A stretch of DNA of 64,000 nt from Paraglaciecola chathamensis S18K6 (GTDB lineage Bacteria > Pseudomonadota > Gammaproteobacteria > Enterobacterales > Alteromonadaceae): assembly GCA_000314955.1 (NCBI GenBank), contig BAEM01000006.1, positions 1 to 64,000 on the forward strand. Reading direction: 5' to 3'. A program made the translations under genes and the position numbers. Below are positions 44,680 through 52,709 of this stretch, piece by piece (the first letter of the stretch is position 1; each line of letters starts with the position of its first letter). The notes under the pieces were generated by a model. The model had not been told where the DNA came from. It saw only the letters and a list, made by a program, of their open reading frames with translations, and did no database searches.

Positions 44680-45366
44680 TTGTCAGACGTTCAACCAAGC
44701 AAACGTACCTTTATCGATTTGAGCCACCGCATATATGATGGCTTGCGCACATACAAAGGTTTGCCCGCTCCAGTCATGTGCGATTACCTTAGCCGTGAAG
44801 AGTCGAAGAAGGTGTACGGTGATGATTACCAAGTGCAAATTGGCAAAATTGAGATGGTCAGTAATACAGGAACGTATATCGACACGCCTTTTCATTTTGC
44901 CGCCGATGGTGACGACCTAGCTCAAGTGTCGTTAGCATTGTTAGCCGACTTACCAGTGGTGGTCATTGATGCAAGAGATAGCATTGAAGTTAATATGCGC
45001 TTTTTCAAAGATGCGGATGTAGCGGGTAAAGCAGTGCTTATCAATACCAATTGGAGCAAGCACTGGAACAGCGAGCAATACTTTGAAAACCATGCATACT
45101 TGACTGAAGAGGCGGCGCAGTGGTTGCTTGATAACGGTGCCAAACTAGTGGGTATTGATTCACACAATATCGACGATACACGAGGCCAAAAACGCCCCGT
45201 GCATAGCTTGTTATTAGCAAACAATGTGTTGATTTGCGAACACCTTACCCACTTAGAAAAAGTCCCCACTAGCGGTGCACGCTTTTATGCCGTACCGCCT
45301 AAAATTACCGGTGTGGGCACCTTCCCTGTGCGCGCATTTGTGCAAATTGGCCAAAGCAATGGTTAG
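44680..45366 (+). CDS. Cyclase family (kynurenine-formamidase-like) metal hydrolase
   Basis: A 228-residue protein of the Cyclase/KynB-like family. SNTGTYIDTPFHF is close to the HxGTHxDxPxH metal-binding signature, but the first two histidine positions are N and Y, while D, P and H are kept. VGIDSHNIDD supplies further conserved residues. The reaction is unknown. The start is a TTG, supported by an excellent AAGGAG five bases upstream and by the absence of a nearby in-frame ATG. It diverges from the yhiN-like gene and its stop overlaps the end of htpX. Confidence 0.8.
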   Translation: MSDVQPSKRTFIDLSHRIYDGLRTYKGLPAPVMCDYLSREESKKVYGDDYQVQIGKIEMVSNTGTYIDTPFHFAADGDDLAQVSLALLADLPVVVIDARDSIEVNMRFFKDADVAGKAVLINTNWSKHWNSEQYFENHAYLTEEAAQWLLDNGAKLVGIDSHNIDDTRGQKRPVHSLLLANNVLICEHLTHLEKVPTSGARFYAVPPKITGVGTFPVRAFVQIGQSNG

Positions 45367-46244
45367 CTTTTTTGCAGCGCCTCAATGCGTTTTTCAAGTG
45401 GCGGATGGCTCGAAAACAGCTTTTGCACTTTACCTGCACTAATGGCGAATGCCGCCATTTCTTCTGGCATGGGCGGCGCGTCTTGGTTTTGCTTTAAACG
45501 CTTAAGCGCTGCAATCATATTGCTGCGCCCAGCTAGGCTTGCGCCCCCTGCATCGGCTCTAAACTCACGATAACGTGAGAACCACATTACGATCATCGAC
45601 GCTAAAATGCCCAATATCACTTGGCTAATTATCGATACAATCCAAAACGCTGGGCCATGCCCTCGCTCAACTTTAAACACAACTCGGTCAACCACGTGGC
45701 CGATCACCCGAGATAAAAACACCACAAACGTATTCAGTACACCTTGGACTAACGTCATGGTGACCATATCACCGTTGGCAACATGACTAATTTCGTGAGC
45801 GAGCACCGCTTCCACTTCGCTTTGTGTCATATTTTCTAATAAGCCAGTGCTGACGGCCACTAAGGCATTGTTTTTATTCCAGCCAGTGGCAAACGCGTTA
45901 GGGCTTGCATGCACGAATATGCCCACCTCTGGCATGCCAATATTGGCTTGTTCAGCTTGGCGCTCTACTGTGCGCAACAACCATCGTTCGGTATCGTTCT
46001 CTGGGCGCTCAAGCACGTGTACATTCATACTGCGCTTGGCCATGAATTTAGATATTAGCAATGAGATGATTGAGCCACTAAAACCAATCACAGCCGAGTA
46101 GACAAGCAAAGCCTGCAGGTCTAAATCAACCCCGTTTTGCGCCAGTAAACCTTGAAACCCCAACAAGCTAAAGACCAAGCTAATCAAAACCATGACGGCA
46201 ATGTTAGTGGCTAAAAATAGTAGTATTCGAAACATATTCCACAC
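45363..46244 (-). CDS. htpX: HtpX membrane zinc metalloprotease
   Basis: A 293-residue inner-membrane protease, the same length as E. coli HtpX, that degrades damaged membrane proteins. Two N-terminal helices (about 7-27, 38-58), the zinc motif HEISH in VLAHEISHVANGD and a second pair of helices are visible. SRYREFRADAGGASLAGR carries the third zinc ligand, and SSHPPLEKRIEALQ ends the protein. The gene converges with the cyclase-family gene with a four-base overlap. Confidence 0.95.
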   Translation of the reverse strand: MWNMFRILLFLATNIAVMVLISLVFSLLGFQGLLAQNGVDLDLQALLVYSAVIGFSGSIISLLISKFMAKRSMNVHVLERPENDTERWLLRTVERQAEQANIGMPEVGIFVHASPNAFATGWNKNNALVAVSTGLLENMTQSEVEAVLAHEISHVANGDMVTMTLVQGVLNTFVVFLSRVIGHVVDRVVFKVERGHGPAFWIVSIISQVILGILASMIVMWFSRYREFRADAGGASLAGRSNMIAALKRLKQNQDAPPMPEEMAAFAISAGKVQKLFSSHPPLEKRIEALQKS

Positions 46245-46251
46245 TCCATAT

Positions 46252-46286
46252 TATACCATTCCACGTTAATAATGCGGATTGGTATT
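46252..46286. repeat. Inverted repeat containing dispersed-repeat copy 2
   Basis: ATACCATTCC and GGATTGGTAT form an imperfect palindrome (one mismatch in ten) around a 13-base centre, immediately upstream of htpX. Its right half plus centre is the inverse of the sequence at 662-683. It could be a mobile palindromic element or part of the htpX control region. Confidence 0.5.
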
Positions 46287-46481
46287 AGATGTGGTTAATA
46301 TGCGGTCAATTCAGAATCAGCACAATAGCGCTCGAAAAATATAAATGTTTTGGCAGCTACCCTCGCCTATTTCTCAATGAAACCGACGAGATGCGTAACC
46401 TTTGGAGCAACCTAAGAAACACCTGCAGATGGATGAAAAGCCTGCCGCAAGTGCATGGTAAAGGAGGTTTAGCGGTGCACG

Positions 46482-46697
46482 TTAGCGCGTGGTCGGTATG
46501 CCTTGCAGTATCTCGATAATAGCGCGGTCATTATTCAATTCGGCCAAATCAATCAAGTAGCCTTTTTCCAACTCTTGGATTGGCTCGCTGGGCAGTAGCT
46601 CTCTAACGGACTGTTCTTCACCGTTAGCAATAGCGGTTTTTAAGGCTGCAAAGTCCATAATGCCATGTTCTGTTTTATCATGCTTGTTAGACGTCAT
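46482..46697 (-). CDS. Small conserved-looking hypothetical protein, 71 aa
   Basis: A 71-residue acidic soluble protein (MDFAALKTAIANGEEQSVRELLPSEP and LIDLAELNNDRAIIEILQGIP). The two helix-pair segments look like a single ankyrin-type repeat pair, but I cannot assign a family. The ribosome site GGAGCAATT lies ahead of the ATG. It stands alone between htpX and the response regulator. Confidence 0.6.
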   Translation of the reverse strand: MTSNKHDKTEHGIMDFAALKTAIANGEEQSVRELLPSEPIQELEKGYLIDLAELNNDRAIIEILQGIPTTR

Positions 46698-46857
46698 AAT
46701 TGCTCCTGCATCAAGAATTCCCTGTTAACCTAACAGCTGAGCCACAGCAGGGGCAACCAGCACTAACAATTTGTAACTTTTGAGTGTGCCGTATAGTTAA
46801 TGAAGGGCTAGTGAAGAGTCAGCAAAGTGCTCGTCAAAGATAAACATCGCAAACGAG

Positions 46858-47487
46858 TTACAACCAGCCATTTTGATGGGCTATGCGTGCAGCTTCAATC
46901 CTGTTTTTGGCATTCAGTTTATTAGAAGCAGATGACAAATAATTACGCACCGTGCCAGTAGATAAAAACAATTTGCTGGCAATATCTTCCGTGGATAGCC
47001 CGTCTTTGGCTAAACGCAACGCACGGCGCTCTTTGTCTGTTAGTGGGTCTTTTTCCATCCACGATCCCACCATTAGTTCCGGTGCGATTGCAGCGCCGCC
47101 TTGGTGAACTTTATGTATCGCCGCAATCAGTTCATGTGAGGGGGAGTCTTTTAATAAATAACCCTTTACGCCCGAGTCCATTGCGCGACGCAAGTAGCCG
47201 CTGCGGGCGAAAGTGGTCAAAATAATCGTGTTACTTCGGGCTTTCGCCTCATAAAGATGTTGCGCCAGCTCTAAACCGGTCATGTCGGGCATTTCAATAT
47301 CACTAAGTACAATATCGACCTTCACACCATCGTCAGACTGCATATACTCAAGGGCCAATTTACCCGTGGCGCAGCTGTGAACCACCTGTAAGTTGTCTTC
47401 TAGATCCAGAATGGTGGCCAATGCATTTCTCAACATCGTTTGATCTTCTGCCAGCAAGATGTTGATTGCCTTCTTGTTATTCATCAT
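46858..47487 (-). CDS. NarL/DesR-type response regulator
   Basis: A 209-residue regulator. The receiver domain (about 8-125) has the acidic pocket in LLAEDQ, the phospho-acceptor aspartate in IVLSDIEMPD and the switch lysine in GYLLKDS. The C-terminal LuxR-type helix-turn-helix has the LSTEDIASKLFLSTGTVRNYLSSA pattern. It overlaps the sensor kinase by 11 bases and should be phosphorylated by it. The likely target is the ABC exporter genes at the front of the same operon. Confidence 0.9.
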   Translation of the reverse strand: MMNNKKAINILLAEDQTMLRNALATILDLEDNLQVVHSCATGKLALEYMQSDDGVKVDIVLSDIEMPDMTGLELAQHLYEAKARSNTIILTTFARSGYLRRAMDSGVKGYLLKDSPSHELIAAIHKVHQGGAAIAPELMVGSWMEKDPLTDKERRALRLAKDGLSTEDIASKLFLSTGTVRNYLSSASNKLNAKNRIEAARIAHQNGWL

Positions 47488-48646
47488 GAGTTACCCCTGC
47501 TGCCGAAGTTTGACCAACGCTTAGCGTACTAATAGGCAAACCAACTTCGGACAAAGTGCCTGTAAAGTGACCGCCACTTTGTATGTGTAGCGTTCCATTG
47601 AGTTGCTCTACCCGCTCTTCGATGCCTTTGATACCGAATCCGCTGTGTTTACCTTGCTCAAAACCTTGCCCATCGTCATGAACACTCAGCACTATCTGCT
47701 CATTGAGCTTATTGATGCTAGCATTAACGTTATCAGCGTTGGCATGGCGAAGAATATTAGTTACGAGTTCACGCAGTATTATCGCCAGTGCTTTATTTGC
47801 GACTGAGTTAGCATCGATAGATTGCTCATCAAGATTTTCAAAATGATAGCTGAAATGAATATCGACGCCGCCAAATACGGCTTTCGCGTTGGCCAGCTCA
47901 CTAAGCAGGTCACTGGTGCGGTAACCAGATACCACTTCGCGTACTTGGCTTAGGGCATCTCGAGCGATGTCTTCTAGTTGCTTTATTTCGGTTCGTGCTT
48001 TTTTGAGATCTTTATCTAGTAAGCGACCTGCCAAATCAGCTTTTAGGGTAATAACGGAAAACGTATGGCCGATCAAATCATGTAAGTCTCTGGCGATGCG
48101 TTCGCGCTCTGCTACCTTGGCTAACCGCTGAGTTTCTTTACGCGATAATACCAACGCTTGCTTGTTCTGTTGCAATGCATATTGGTAGGTATTCATCAGT
48201 CCGATTATGGCGGTAAACGCTAACCCAGGCACATAAAAATACACACTCAAATCAAAGACAAAGCTTAGTGCAGCCATCCACATCAAAATGGCAAAGATGG
48301 TGGTCACCGCGAATTTCACCGATGATAACCGACTGCACATTGCACCAGCGTAAATGAAAAATGTATTCGCCGTGGGGCTAACTAAGGCCGCAAAGCTGCC
48401 TATCAATACAATAGCCAGTACATGATAAACGTATTGTCTGTTAGGCGCCCAATAACAACGAAAGTACACGACTAAAAAGGTTATGGTCGCGATTGCTGTC
48501 CATACTAGGTCGATAGGTTGCTGATGGAAAATAGCGACTGGCACAAAGAAAAAGGGCAAGTAAATCAATAACAAGTAAGGCGTCATTGGCTCACTTAAGT
48601 TTCGAGGCAGTAACCACTTATCCAACTTTTTCAATACCTTGATCAC
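47477..48646 (-). CDS. DesK-type sensor histidine kinase
   Basis: A 389-residue membrane kinase. Five or six helices fill residues 20-165. A HisKA_3 dimerisation domain follows with the phospho-acceptor histidine in ERIARDLHDLIGH, and a HATPase domain with LRELVTNILRHANA (N box) and DDGQGFEQG then GFGIKGIEERV. No periplasmic sensor domain is visible, so the signal is probably sensed in the membrane, as in DesK. It is linked to its regulator and lies 63 bp after the ABC permease gene. Confidence 0.9.
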   Translation of the reverse strand: MIKVLKKLDKWLLPRNLSEPMTPYLLLIYLPFFFVPVAIFHQQPIDLVWTAIATITFLVVYFRCYWAPNRQYVYHVLAIVLIGSFAALVSPTANTFFIYAGAMCSRLSSVKFAVTTIFAILMWMAALSFVFDLSVYFYVPGLAFTAIIGLMNTYQYALQQNKQALVLSRKETQRLAKVAERERIARDLHDLIGHTFSVITLKADLAGRLLDKDLKKARTEIKQLEDIARDALSQVREVVSGYRTSDLLSELANAKAVFGGVDIHFSYHFENLDEQSIDANSVANKALAIILRELVTNILRHANADNVNASINKLNEQIVLSVHDDGQGFEQGKHSGFGIKGIEERVEQLNGTLHIQSGGHFTGTLSEVGLPISTLSVGQTSAAGVTHDE

Positions 48647-48709
48647 GTCAGCTTTATCCTTAGCGGTATATTATTATATGGATCTTTTTTAGCATTCTAA
48701 CTACGACGC

Positions 48710-49540
48710 TCAAGCGGTCTTTTTCTTAAACGCAAGTACAGCAGTAATGAAAAACAATACCGAGAATACCACGAGCACCAACAAATGCTGCGCAACCGAA
48801 CCACCAGCATCTAAACTGACCACCTTAAGCGCAAGCTGTGACAAATGATATGGCGGCAAAAAATGAGCGAATGACTGTAGGTAAGTCGGTAACATGGAAA
48901 TCGGTACCCACAACCCCGAAAGAAACGACAGCGGTAAATAAATCACATTAACCACTGCTGGGGCACTCTGTGCTTTTAGCAGCAAACCTAGCGTCAAGCC
49001 AAGCAAACAAAAAGGAAGTGCTCCGATAATAAGCATGCCCGAAAGCTGTAATATCTGTGCTAGGGATAAACTCACATCTGTAAGCCCGAACGCTACGAAT
49101 CCTAAGGTCACCAGCACAATGAGTGAAAACCCCATCGAGACAATAAGGCGACTCACAATTTGTGCAGAACTTGGCATAGGCGAAGCATCTTTAATATCTA
49201 ACCAACCCTGCCCACGCTCAACGGCAAGCCCCGCGCCAAATGAAAACAATGCAGGCCCAATCACGCCAAACGTGCCATAAGTACATAGCAAAAACGTGGC
49301 GACTTGCGGGTTATGCTGATTCATTAGCACACCAAAAAATAAGTAAAATATAGCGGGGAACAAGGTCGCTGGCAGTGCAAACGCAGGGTTACGAATACTC
49401 TTTAACCACTCAAATTTGGTTTCAAGGTAATACAACTTCACTATTTTCTTAGCACCCATTTTGTCGTTCACGTCTGCTGTGCTTATGTCTGCGTTTAAGC
49501 CCGTGTTTAACACATTAGAAACTGAGTTTGAGCTGTTCAT
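48710..49540 (-). CDS. ABC-2 type exporter permease
   Basis: A 276-residue membrane protein with six hydrophobic helices and the ABC-2 pattern LPLSFLSGLWVPISMLP before the fifth helix. With the upstream ATPase it should form an exporter of lipid, peptide or drug; the substrate is unknown. It overlaps the ATPase gene by four bases. ABC-2 exporters coupled to a DesK/DesR-type pair are a common arrangement. Confidence 0.9.
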   Translation of the reverse strand: MNSSNSVSNVLNTGLNADISTADVNDKMGAKKIVKLYYLETKFEWLKSIRNPAFALPATLFPAIFYLFFGVLMNQHNPQVATFLLCTYGTFGVIGPALFSFGAGLAVERGQGWLDIKDASPMPSSAQIVSRLIVSMGFSLIVLVTLGFVAFGLTDVSLSLAQILQLSGMLIIGALPFCLLGLTLGLLLKAQSAPAVVNVIYLPLSFLSGLWVPISMLPTYLQSFAHFLPPYHLSQLALKVVSLDAGGSVAQHLLVLVVFSVLFFITAVLAFKKKTA

Positions 49541-50532
49541 GCTTGCTCTCCTTGCTTATTAGTCGCACCGGTAGTGGTGTGTGCATTTTGTTGATTAAGG
49601 TGTAAAAACGCGTCTTCCAAGCCCATATTCGAAACGGTTAGGTCTTGTACTTGTGGCTCTAGAATTAGCAGGGCTTTCAAGGTTTGGTTAATGTCACTGC
49701 TAGCCAATTCAATAAATTTCCCGCTACTCGTTACCCTCTCAACGCCAGCAATAGTGGTATAATCGATACCCGAATCATTCGCGCTAAAACGCACAATCGC
49801 GTGTGAAACACTGGCTTTTATCTGGCTTGTTGTGCCTCGCTGAATAATTTCGCCCTGCTTGAGCAACACTATCTCATCCGCTAAACGATCGGCCTCTTCT
49901 AAATAGTGGGTTGTCAGCACTATCGCCGTACCAGACTTTTTCAAGTCCAAAATGGCTTGCCACAGGCCTTTTCGAGCCTCTACATCCATGCCAACGCTTG
50001 GCTCATCTAAAAACAATAGTTTGGGGTTACCGCAAATACTAAGGGCAAATAACAGACGCTGCTTCTCGCCGCCCGACAATTTTTTAGAGTAGCGATGCTG
50101 CATTTCTTGCAAACCTGCGTATTCAATTACTTTTTGATATGCCATGGGCTGGGGGTAGTAGCTTTGAAACAGCTGGATATGCTCTTTTATTTTTAGTGTT
50201 TCTGGCAAAGCGGCCACTTGTAACAACACGCCTGCTCGGCGTTTTGCTGGCAAGGACCCAGCCGGATATCCAAACACGCTGACCTCGCCAGCATCTACAT
50301 TTAATCGTCCCAGCAATATATTAATTAACGTTGTTTTACCCGCGCCATTCGCACCGAGAATGGCTAACACTTGACCGCTACAAATATCTAAATTGATATC
50401 ATGTAGGGCGGTTTTACCATTAAAGCGCTTGGTTACGCCCCGCGCACTGGCAATCACGCGACGTGACGGCAAGTTACAGTCAGGCGCTGATTCGTTACAA
50501 ATTTGTGTGGTGGAGGATGGCTGCATATTCAT
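49537..50532 (-). CDS. ABC exporter ATP-binding protein
   Basis: A 331-residue ATPase. Walker A is GANGAGKTT, the signature LSGGEKQR, Walker B LLFLDEPSVGMD and the switch histidine TTHYLEEADRL. A C-terminal extension of about 100 residues (from SHAIVRF) is typical of DrrA/CcmA-like exporter ATPases. It is the first gene of the four-gene unit ATPase-permease-kinase-regulator. Several methionines near the start make the exact initiation codon uncertain. Confidence 0.9.
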   Translation of the reverse strand: MNMQPSSTTQICNESAPDCNLPSRRVIASARGVTKRFNGKTALHDINLDICSGQVLAILGANGAGKTTLINILLGRLNVDAGEVSVFGYPAGSLPAKRRAGVLLQVAALPETLKIKEHIQLFQSYYPQPMAYQKVIEYAGLQEMQHRYSKKLSGGEKQRLLFALSICGNPKLLFLDEPSVGMDVEARKGLWQAILDLKKSGTAIVLTTHYLEEADRLADEIVLLKQGEIIQRGTTSQIKASVSHAIVRFSANDSGIDYTTIAGVERVTSSGKFIELASSDINQTLKALLILEPQVQDLTVSNMGLEDAFLHLNQQNAHTTTGATNKQGEQA

Positions 50533-50636
50533 ACCTAAGTCGTTTTGTGAGCGTACAAAGAGTATGAATAAGAAAGAGGTGTTACATCATAGACAAGTGT
50601 CACCAATAGCAGGTGACATTTGTCATATTAAGCGTT

Positions 50637-50704
50637 TTGGTTAACTGAGCACTTTAATTAATTGGGCAATTTGGTTACCTGAGCACTTTAATTAACTGAG
50701 CAAT
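50637..50704. repeat. 34-bp tandem repeat, two copies plus a fragment
   Basis: TTGGTTAACTGAGCACTT... recurs after exactly 34 bases with few changes, and TTGATTAACT begins a third copy. Each 34-mer is itself two diverged 17-mers (TTGGTTAACTGAGCACT and TTAATTAATTGGGCAAT), so the array probably grew in two steps. Confidence 0.8.
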
Positions 50705-50858
50705 TTGATTAACTAAAGACTGAAAATAGATTTTACAGTGTGCTTTACAAGGGGCTAGTAGATTACCTTATTGGTACTTATCTGTAGCCTCGATAACGTA
50801 ATATATTCTCAAGCGAACCAAATAATGCTCGCTTGAGAAACATGAAAGCTTAATCACT

Positions 50859-50910
50859 CTGCCCAGAGCTCGTAAACTGCCCAGAGCTCATTAACTGCCC
50901 AGAGCGCAAT
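50859..50910. repeat. 18-bp tandem repeat, three copies
   Basis: CTGCCCAGAGCTCGTAAA, CTGCCCAGAGCTCATTAA and CTGCCCAGAGCGCAAT follow one another without gaps, just downstream of the peroxiredoxin gene (leftward). Confidence 0.8.
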
Positions 50911-50924
50911 AGGTGCCTCGAAGA

Positions 50925-51398
50925 TTACAAGCTATCGAGCATCGTTTGCGCATCGCTGACGTCGAACTTGCCAGGGGCTTCAACGTTTAGCAATTTTACC
51001 ACACCGTTTTCAACCAACATTGAGTAGCGCCCAGAACGCACACCACCGAATGTACCAGTGTCTTTTGCCATGCCAATGGCTTGGGTAAACTCAGCACCGC
51101 CGTCGGCTAACATAGTGACATGCTCTGCATTTTGCGACTGCCCCCAGGCTTGCATCACAAAAGCATCGTTCACTGACAAACAGATAATACGCTCGACACC
51201 TTGCGCTTCTAACTTGTCAGCCAGTGAAATATAGCCGGGCAAGTGAGCATTTGAGCAGGTAGGGGTAAATGCACCAGGCACGGCAAATAACACTACCTTT
51301 TTATCGGCAAATAAATCTGCAGTGGTCGGGTTACTGCTTTCGTCGTTTTCGCGCAAGCTAAACGTGACTTGCGGTAAGGTATCACCAACTTTGATCAT
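50925..51398 (-). CDS. Peroxiredoxin, Prx5 type
   Basis: A 157-residue thiol peroxidase. The peroxidatic cysteine lies in AVPGAFTPTCSNAHLPGY (about C49), with the TxxC signature intact; RSGRYSMLVENGVV near the C-terminus is typical of the Prx5/hybrid group. No fused glutaredoxin domain is present, so an external thiol donor is needed. GGAAATAAC precedes the ATG. The VOC-family gene lies 42 bp upstream in the same direction. Confidence 0.92.
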   Translation of the reverse strand: MIKVGDTLPQVTFSLRENDESSNPTTADLFADKKVVLFAVPGAFTPTCSNAHLPGYISLADKLEAQGVERIICLSVNDAFVMQAWGQSQNAEHVTMLADGGAEFTQAIGMAKDTGTFGGVRSGRYSMLVENGVVKLLNVEAPGKFDVSDAQTMLDSL

Positions 51399-51440
51399 GT
51401 TATTTCCTTCATTAAAATTGCAAATTAAAAGATAAATAAA

Positions 51441-51836
51441 TTACTTAGGTTGAAGTAAATCCCATTTGTTGCCGAAGCAATCTTGGAATATGGCCACAAT
51501 GGCGTACGGCTCATCTCGCGGCTCTTCCAAGAAGGTTACGCCGCGTTGCAACATACTTTGATAATCGCGATGAAAGTCATCGGTTTGTAAGAAAAAAGAC
51601 ACGCTGCCACCGGTTTGATTGCCAACCCACTGCTGCTGATTAACCGCTGCTTTCATCAAGACTAACGCAGCCCCGCTCTGGCCTGCTTCATTGTTTGGTG
51701 CTACGCGCACCCAGCGTGAATCTGGACCATTTTCGATATCGTCAAGCAGAGTAAAGCCCAACGTTTTGGTGTAAAACTCGATGCCTTTGTCGTAATCATC
51801 CACAAGTAGGCTGACGTTACATACGCTTTGCTGCAT
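51441..51836 (-). CDS. VOC (glyoxalase/dioxygenase superfamily) protein
   Basis: A 131-residue protein with two beta-alpha-beta-beta-beta units: VSLLVDDYDKGIEFYTKTLGFTLL at the start and VSFFLQTDDFHRDYQSMLQRGV in the middle. It ends in VAIFQDCFGNKWDLLQP, which holds the last family motif. Substrate and reaction are unknown; many such proteins are lyases or resistance proteins. It lies between rsmJ and the peroxiredoxin in a leftward series. Confidence 0.88.
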   Translation of the reverse strand: MQQSVCNVSLLVDDYDKGIEFYTKTLGFTLLDDIENGPDSRWVRVAPNNEAGQSGAALVLMKAAVNQQQWVGNQTGGSVSFFLQTDDFHRDYQSMLQRGVTFLEEPRDEPYAIVAIFQDCFGNKWDLLQPK

Positions 51837-51860
51837 GGCATTCCTTATAAATAAATTGGA

Positions 51861-52709
51861 TTAATCACCTGCTTTAGGGTTAATCAAATACACATCAAAG
51901 CGATTTGCTTTGCCTTGCATTTCAATATGGGGCTTTTGCTGGGCTAAAAAAGGGGCCCCAGCGGGCCGTTTCACTACCACGCGCTTTTTCGCTAATGCGA
52001 TAGCCGGTGCGAGCAGCGCATCTGCGTCTTCGTCAGGGCCGAGCAATTGCTGAAATAAACGCATTTCTTTTTTCACCGCTGCGCTCTTTTTACGATGAGG
52101 AAACATAGGATCAAGGTACACCACATCAGGCGCGACGTTTTGTGTAACCGTGCACCAATTCGCCATCAATTCAACGGCAATGCCGTGATGTAGGCGCATA
52201 CGCTGAGGTAACCAAGCGCTCAGCTCTGGGCTGTGCTGCGCTCGTTCCAGCCCATCAGCCAACAAAGCAGCCACCACAGGTGAGCGCTCAATCATATCAA
52301 TATTGCAGCCTAAACTCGCTAATACAAAGGCATCGCGTCCCAAGCCAGCTGTGGCATCAAGCACGCGCCAATCGGTTTGGCCCTTAAGACCAACGGCCTT
52401 GGCCACGGCCTCTTTCTTACCGCCACCATGCAAGCGGCGAAAAGTCAGAGCGTCAGAGGCAAAATCAACCAACACCTCGCCTACTTTGGGCTCATCAAGC
52501 TGCTTTAATGCTAAGTGCGCTTCACTTTGCATTAGTACTAAGCCTTGAGTGGCGTTTTCGTCAAAACCTAGTTGCCAGTGCATTGCATTGCGCTTCGCTC
52601 TTTCAACCAAGGCTGAGTTTGCGTTGCCGGGCACGGTGATCACGGGCGTGACCTTTTCAAGCTCGCTTGAAGTTAATTTATTAGGCATGACCATAATGCT
52701 CTTTGTCAC
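51861..52709 (-). CDS. rsmJ: 16S rRNA m2G1516 methyltransferase RsmJ
   Basis: A 282-residue SAM-dependent enzyme that methylates G1516 of 16S rRNA. The diagnostic FRRLHGGGKKEAVAKAVGLK lies before motif I (VLDATAGLGRDAFVLASLG). DPMFPHRKKSAAVKKEMRLFQ is the catalytic family block, and KRPAGAPFL is near the end. Its first 28 bases overlap the end of recG, so the two are co-transcribed. The start is chosen at the ATG that gives the longest frame; MPNKLTSSE eight residues later is an alternative. Confidence 0.92.
   Translation of the reverse strand: MTKSIMVMPNKLTSSELEKVTPVITVPGNANSALVERAKRNAMHWQLGFDENATQGLVLMQSEAHLALKQLDEPKVGEVLVDFASDALTFRRLHGGGKKEAVAKAVGLKGQTDWRVLDATAGLGRDAFVLASLGCNIDMIERSPVVAALLADGLERAQHSPELSAWLPQRMRLHHGIAVELMANWCTVTQNVAPDVVYLDPMFPHRKKSAAVKKEMRLFQQLLGPDEDADALLAPAIALAKKRVVVKRPAGAPFLAQQKPHIEMQGKANRFDVYLINPKAGD

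Larger units (their letters stand above)
50533..50924. other. Repeat-rich intergenic region
   Basis: About 390 bases between two leftward genes. It holds the promoter of the ABC/two-component unit (proximal 100 bases), a 34-bp tandem repeat (50637-50704) and an 18-bp tandem repeat (50859-50910). I see no gene. Confidence 0.6.

Noticed and set aside
46289-46519. Open frame of 76 codons on the plus strand between htpX and the small hypothetical gene
   Set aside because: Composition is not protein-like, it has no ribosome site, it overlaps the end of the better supported minus-strand gene at 46482-46697, and it starts next to a repeat.
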